A stretch of 41,954 nt of DNA, from assembly GCF_003364205.1 (NCBI RefSeq), contig NZ_NXLV01000015.1, positions 1-41,954 on the forward strand. Reading direction: 5' to 3'. This document shows positions 38,676 to 41,954 of the stretch, piece by piece. Numbering within the stretch: position 1 is the stretch's first letter; the number at the start of each line of letters is the position of its first letter. The DNA comes from Helicobacter brantae (GTDB lineage: Bacteria > Campylobacterota > Campylobacteria > Campylobacterales > Helicobacteraceae). A program made the translations under genes and the position numbers. The notes under the pieces were generated by a model. The model did not search any database. It was not told where the DNA came from and saw nothing but the letters and a program-made list of their open reading frames with translations.

Positions 38676-39614
38676 CTATGAGGAAAGTCTAGCTAAGAAG
38701 TTTTTGACATTCTCATACACGCTTCTCATCAATCGCTCTCGCGTTTCCCTATACGCCCAAGCTGTATGAGGAGTGAGAAGCAATCTTGAGCTTAGAAGTG
38801 GGTTGAGCAGTGGGTGATTGGGTTTCATAGGCTCACTCTCTAGCACATCACTTCCGAAACTAATCTCACTCTCTAGCATTCTTTGAGCAAGTGCATTTTC
38901 ATCAATGATCCCACCTCTACCTACATTGATGATGATAGCATTATCTTTGAGAAGTGAGAGATTGGAAGAGTTGAGAAGATGATAGGTTTGAGGATTGAGT
39001 GGAGCGTGGATAGAGATAATCTCACTGCTTTGTAATAGCTCTTCTAATGGCTTATGAGGGATAAAAGAGCTAGTATTTTTGCCACTTGTAGAAGTATAGC
39101 TTACCTTTGCTCCCAAACTTTGGGCGACTCTTGCACACTGAGCTCCAATACTTCCAAGCCCTATAATCCCCCACTCTCTCCCCTCAAGCTCACAGCACCC
39201 CTCCACAATATGAGTAAATACAGGAGAAGCACACCACTTCTCACTCTTGCAATACTCATCATAAAAAGGAAGCTTGGCTAGAAGTGCAAGTGCAAACATC
39301 AAAGTATGTTGAGCCACAGCATAAGTGCTATACCCTGCGACATTTCTAACCTCTATCCCCAATCTCTGAGCACACTCCAAATCGATGATATTTGTCCCTG
39401 TGGAAGTTAGAGCAATGAGCTTGAGTGAGGGCAGGGATTTGAGAGTGGATTCATCAAAAGGGACTTTGCAAGTGATGATAATCTCTGCATCTTTACATCT
39501 AGGCAAAATCTCTTCTTTGCTTGTATAAGGATAGATGCTCAACTCCCCAAAATCTCTAAAAACCTCAAGATTGACTTCTCCCAAAGTCAAAGAATCTAAG
39601 ATGACTAATTTCAT
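38676..39614 (-). CDS. D-2-hydroxyacid dehydrogenase (NAD-dependent)
   Basis: 312 aa. Reduces a 2-keto acid or oxidises a D-2-hydroxy acid. Nucleotide site GLGSIG (152-157); catalytic Arg233 in NVGRGGIID, Glu261 in DVLESEP and His283 in TPHTAWAYRE are all in place. The STGTNIIDLECAQRLGIEVRNVAGYST segment fits the hydroxypyruvate/glycerate-type branch; substrate not determined. The ATG follows AGGAGGA in the gap to autotransporter 2 and is divergent from it. Confidence 0.88.
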   Translation of the reverse strand: MKLVILDSLTLGEVNLEVFRDFGELSIYPYTSKEEILPRCKDAEIIITCKVPFDESTLKSLPSLKLIALTSTGTNIIDLECAQRLGIEVRNVAGYSTYAVAQHTLMFALALLAKLPFYDEYCKSEKWCASPVFTHIVEGCCELEGREWGIIGLGSIGAQCARVAQSLGAKVSYTSTSGKNTSSFIPHKPLEELLQSSEIISIHAPLNPQTYHLLNSSNLSLLKDNAIIINVGRGGIIDENALAQRMLESEISFGSDVLESEPMKPNHPLLNPLLSSRLLLTPHTAWAYRETRERLMRSVYENVKNFLARLSS

Positions 39615-39702
39615 TTATCCTCCTTAGTGTGATTTCAAACATTATTGCATAATCTCAACAAAATTCAAATATCTTTTGCACTTTTTGCCTCTCCAAATAC
39701 AG

Positions 39703-39743
39703 ATACAAAAATCAAGCCAAAAAATCTCAAAACCATTTTGTAT
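39703..39743. promoter_or_regulatory. Inverted repeat over the autotransporter 2 promoter
   Basis: ATACAAAA (39703-39710) and TTTTGTAT (39736-39743) are perfect complements 25 bp apart. The right arm contains the -35 box, so a dimeric regulator could act here. A/T-rich composition makes chance pairing possible. Confidence 0.35.
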
Positions 39744-39766
39744 TTAATCTGTCAAGTTTTTATAGT
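39738..39766 (+). promoter_or_regulatory. Promoter of autotransporter 2
   Basis: TTGTAT (39738-39743), 17 bp, TATAGT (39761-39766), 38 nt before the ATG at 39805. The ribosome binding site AAGGAA is at 39795-39800. Confidence 0.7.
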
Positions 39767-39804
39767 AAAATTGCAATCATTTTTAAATCAACACAAGGAA
39801 ATCT

Positions 39805-41954
39805 ATGAATAAGCTGAACAATAAAACTCTTAGGGGGGGGGGGGTAAGCACTAAATCAACCCCTTGCTCTTCTCAAACCCTAGTCGCTAACCCTAGCAGA
39901 TTTTTCAAACCTCTTGTTGCTAGCTCTCTAGCTCTTGCTTTGGGTGTGAGTATATCGAGTGCTTATACACTAGAAGGACTTCAGAATACAAATACACTAA
40001 ATAGTCCAACAAATTTAGAGATTACCAATACAAGTGCAACTGGAAGTAGTGGTTCTACAATTACTGATTTAACCCTAAATGCTACTGATGGCTACAACTC
40101 TTTTATTCAAAACGACACAGCAATCGGCGATTTTAGATTTTATATTGGTGCTACAAACAGCGGTGGGAATAGTGTGGCTCAAAATCAAGCACAATTTACT
40201 TATAACGGTAGCTTATATGTACTCAGAATCAATAATACTAGCACCACTTTCACATCAAATACAAATGGTTTGAAAATGGGAGCAGATGGAAGTGGAACGC
40301 TTAAATTCTCATATGATAGTTCAAATAATAGAAATTTTACTCTCAATCTTGCAAATAGTGATTCTAACAAATATGCACTTTGGGGAAATCTTGAATTAGA
40401 AGCAGTGGGAAATGTCACTGGAGCAAGTTTTACTGGGAACTTTGGTGGAAAAGGAATTAAAGGAAATGTAACCCTCTCATCTGTCAATGCTGGTTTGACT
40501 TTCCAAAACAATGCAGGGATTGAGGGAGATGTCAGTTCAACAAAGGGAGCAAACACCCTAACCTTTGCAGGAACTTCAACAATCACAGGAACAATCACAA
40601 CAAATGGAGCTAGTGCCAGCACAACTCTTAGTTTGCAAGGTAATGCAAATGTTGGTGTAAATGGAAATATTACAAACACCAATGGAACTACAAGCATTAA
40701 CTTTGCAAGTGGAAGTGATGCAAAGACTCTCACTCTTGGTGGAAGTAATAACACAATCACAAACTTTGCTTTTGAAACAGGAGATTCTACAAACAACACT
40801 ATTATCCTCTCTCAAGGAACAACGACTTTTGGTGGAAGTAGTTTAAGTGTAGGGGCAGCAAGTGAAAATCAAGCACTAGCATTCACTCTCAATGATGGTG
40901 TAAAATTGGCTTTCACAAATGGACTTACCACAGCAACTACTGGAACAACAACATTTAATCTTGGCTCTGATGCTGCTGATACTACTGCAACAGAGTTTGT
41001 TGCCACTATCACAGGAGCTTTGACAAACAATGCAACAGATGCAGACAAAGGGCAAGTTTTCAATATCAATGCTAAAAATGCTACATTGCAATATAGTGCT
41101 GCGGTAGATGGAGATAATAATGGGTTGACATTTAATGCTGGAAACAACATTATCAATTTTGCAAACACTTCAGATGGTGGTGCTACACTCTCTTGGAAAG
41201 ATAGTGCAGGAAGTGCAATTCAAACTATCACTACCACAGGAGGAACTACACAAATCAACTTCAATCATAGTGGAACTATTGCAGGAGGAGTGGAAACAAA
41301 TAGCACTAATGGTGGAAGCACAACTATTGCAATTGCTGATGGCAAGAGTGGAGCAATCAATGGAGCTGTTACCACAACAAATGGAACTACAAGCATTAAC
41401 TTTGCAAGTGGGAGTAATGCAAAGACTCTCACTCTTGGTGGAGCTAACAATACGCTATCTGGTATTACTTTTACTTCTGGCTCTACGGGTAACATCATTA
41501 CCCTCAACAATGCTTCTGGAACAACTACATTCGCTAGTGCCATCAGCGTAGGAGCAAGTGATGGTATCACTTTCAATCTCAATGGAACTACAAGCACTAC
41601 TCTAACATTTGGCACTAGTGGTCTTACAAACAACAATATTGCAAATTTCAACTTCAATAAAACTGCGGGGAAATTGAATGCAACAAGCATTACCACAGCA
41701 ACTACTGGAATAACAACATTTAATCTTGGCTCTGATGCTGCTGATACTACTGCAACAGAGTTTGTTGCCACTATCACAGGAGCTTTGACAAACAATGCAA
41801 CAGATGCAGACAAAGGGCAAGTTTTCAATATCAATGCTAAAAATGCTACATTGCAATATAGTGCTGCGGTAGATGGAGATAATAATGGGTTGACATTTAA
41901 TGCTGGAAACAACATTATCAATTTTGCAAACACTTCAGATGGTGGTGCTACACT
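39805..41954 (+). CDS. Second phase-variable autotransporter, ON, truncated by the window edge
   Basis: Open from the ATG at 39805 to the right edge (at least 716 codons). AAGGAA lies 4 nt upstream. Twelve G (39833-39844) encode R-GGG-V and keep the frame open. The extended signal peptide ends FKPLVASSLALALGVSISSA, nearly the same as in autotransporter 1 (FKPLIATSLALALGVS), after a polar n-region of similar length. The passenger is Thr/Asn/Ser/Gly-rich with LTLGG.NNTI and INFASGS strands and encloses a near-identical repeat (40925-41189 and 41690-41954). The beta-barrel, if present, lies beyond the window, so autotransporter identity rests on the signal peptide and passenger style. Confidence 0.85.
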   Translation, partial: MNKLNNKTLRGGGVSTKSTPCSSQTLVANPSRFFKPLVASSLALALGVSISSAYTLEGLQNTNTLNSPTNLEITNTSATGSSGSTITDLTLNATDGYNSFIQNDTAIGDFRFYIGATNSGGNSVAQNQAQFTYNGSLYVLRINNTSTTFTSNTNGLKMGADGSGTLKFSYDSSNNRNFTLNLANSDSNKYALWGNLELEAVGNVTGASFTGNFGGKGIKGNVTLSSVNAGLTFQNNAGIEGDVSSTKGANTLTFAGTSTITGTITTNGASASTTLSLQGNANVGVNGNITNTNGTTSINFASGSDAKTLTLGGSNNTITNFAFETGDSTNNTIILSQGTTTFGGSSLSVGAASENQALAFTLNDGVKLAFTNGLTTATTGTTTFNLGSDAADTTATEFVATITGALTNNATDADKGQVFNINAKNATLQYSAAVDGDNNGLTFNAGNNIINFANTSDGGATLSWKDSAGSAIQTITTTGGTTQINFNHSGTIAGGVETNSTNGGSTTIAIADGKSGAINGAVTTTNGTTSINFASGSNAKTLTLGGANNTLSGITFTSGSTGNIITLNNASGTTTFASAISVGASDGITFNLNGTTSTTLTFGTSGLTNNNIANFNFNKTAGKLNATSITTATTGITTFNLGSDAADTTATEFVATITGALTNNATDADKGQVFNINAKNATLQYSAAVDGDNNGLTFNAGNNIINFANTSDGGAT
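39833..39844 (+). repeat. Poly-G tract, 12 G (phase-variation switch, ON)
   Basis: Twelve G within codons 10-14 of autotransporter 2, in the signal-peptide n-region. With 12 G the frame continues. With 13 G it reads GGT AAG CAC TAA, and with 11 G TAA follows at once. The tract therefore acts as a clean two-state switch. Confidence 0.9.
40681..40743 (+). repeat. 63-bp passenger repeat, copy 1 (autotransporter 2)
   Basis: Encodes NGTTSINFASGSDAKTLTLGG. Recurs at 41380-41442 with two base differences, at a spacing (699 bp) that differs from that of the larger repeat. Confidence 0.8.
40925..41189 (+). repeat. 265-bp near-identical repeat, copy 1 (autotransporter 2)
   Basis: Matches 41690-41954 at 264 of 265 bases (C at 40946, T at 41711), an in-frame shift of 765 bp. 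The similarity begins abruptly at 40925/41690. Synonymous sites are also identical. Confidence 0.9.
41380..41442 (+). repeat. 63-bp passenger repeat, copy 2 (autotransporter 2)
   Basis: Encodes NGTTSINFASGSNAKTLTLGG, two bases different from 40681-40743. Confidence 0.8.
41690..41954 (+). repeat. 265-bp near-identical repeat, copy 2, cut by the window edge
   Basis: Second copy of 40925-41189 with one mismatch. The window ends while the copies still match, so the true repeat is longer. Confidence 0.9.

Noticed and set aside
40200-41933. Minus-strand ORFs of 199 and 222 codons, and a 138-codon plus-strand ORF, inside autotransporter 2
   Set aside because: Shadows of the repetitive passenger. 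The repeated MFAKLIMLFPALNV start in two of them simply reflects the 265-bp direct repeat.
40925-41954. Possible CRISPR array or mobile element from the direct repeats
   Set aside because: Repeats are long, in frame and coding, with only two copies and no spacers, cas genes or terminal inverted repeats.

Overview
The window looks like a chromosome segment of an epsilonproteobacterium, most probably a Helicobacter. This is inferred from gene content and order rather than a database search. The run ferredoxin - Ppx/GppA - heptosyltransferase - lipid A acyltransferase matches the order I recall around HP0277-HP0280 of H. pylori. Carbonic anhydrase, kdsA, ribH, nusB, pyrF and panC recall HP0001-HP0006, dnaE next to an RluB-type pseudouridine synthase recalls HP1459-HP1460, and a cysteine-rich Sel1 (Hcp-like) protein sits beside dapD. 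Promoters, TTG/GTG starts, 1-4 nt gene overlaps and long G tracts fit that group.

Layout. (1) 1-9016: a giant autotransporter (about 2,906 aa when in frame) whose signal-peptide region carries a 12-G tract. In this assembly it is out of frame (phase OFF). (2) 9017-9435: a gene-free stretch packed with hairpins, two of which share a core and covary. (3) 9436-13370, minus: ferredoxin, Ppx/GppA, heptosyltransferase, lipid A acyltransferase and a RelE/HigB-like toxin-type protein, all touching or overlapping. (4) 13447-17149, minus: RND/MMPL-type membrane protein, YkgJ-type cysteine cluster protein and TPR protein, overlapping by 4 nt. (5) 17232-21559: xseB, an AcfC-like binding protein, an NAD(P)-binding protein with exonuclease III, and an AAA+ ATPase. 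(6) 21629-24305: feoB with a Fur box and strong promoter, then a four-gene tRNA cluster (Pro, His, Arg, Arg) behind a consensus promoter. (7) 24452-26362: leucine-rich-repeat protein and porin-like outer-membrane protein. (8) 26353-35887, minus: dnaE-rluB-murA, then carbonic anhydrase-kdsA-ribH-nusB-pyrF-panC-porin. (9) 35998-39614: Hcp-like Sel1 protein, dapD, a small zinc-ribbon protein and a D-2-hydroxyacid dehydrogenase. (10) 39805 to the window edge: a second autotransporter with the same signal-peptide design and another 12-G tract, this time in frame (phase ON), plus a nearly identical 265-bp repeat inside the passenger.

The core genes are mostly envelope building (LPS acylation and heptose addition, KDO, murein, diaminopimelate), cofactor and nucleotide synthesis, and replication. 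The accessory material is concentrated at the two edges, where two large surface proteins appear to be switched independently by G tracts placed in the n-region of their signal peptides. The most interesting items are this paired switch, the recent repeat in autotransporter 2, the covarying hairpins at 9144-9352, and the toxin-like gene coupled to the LPS operon.
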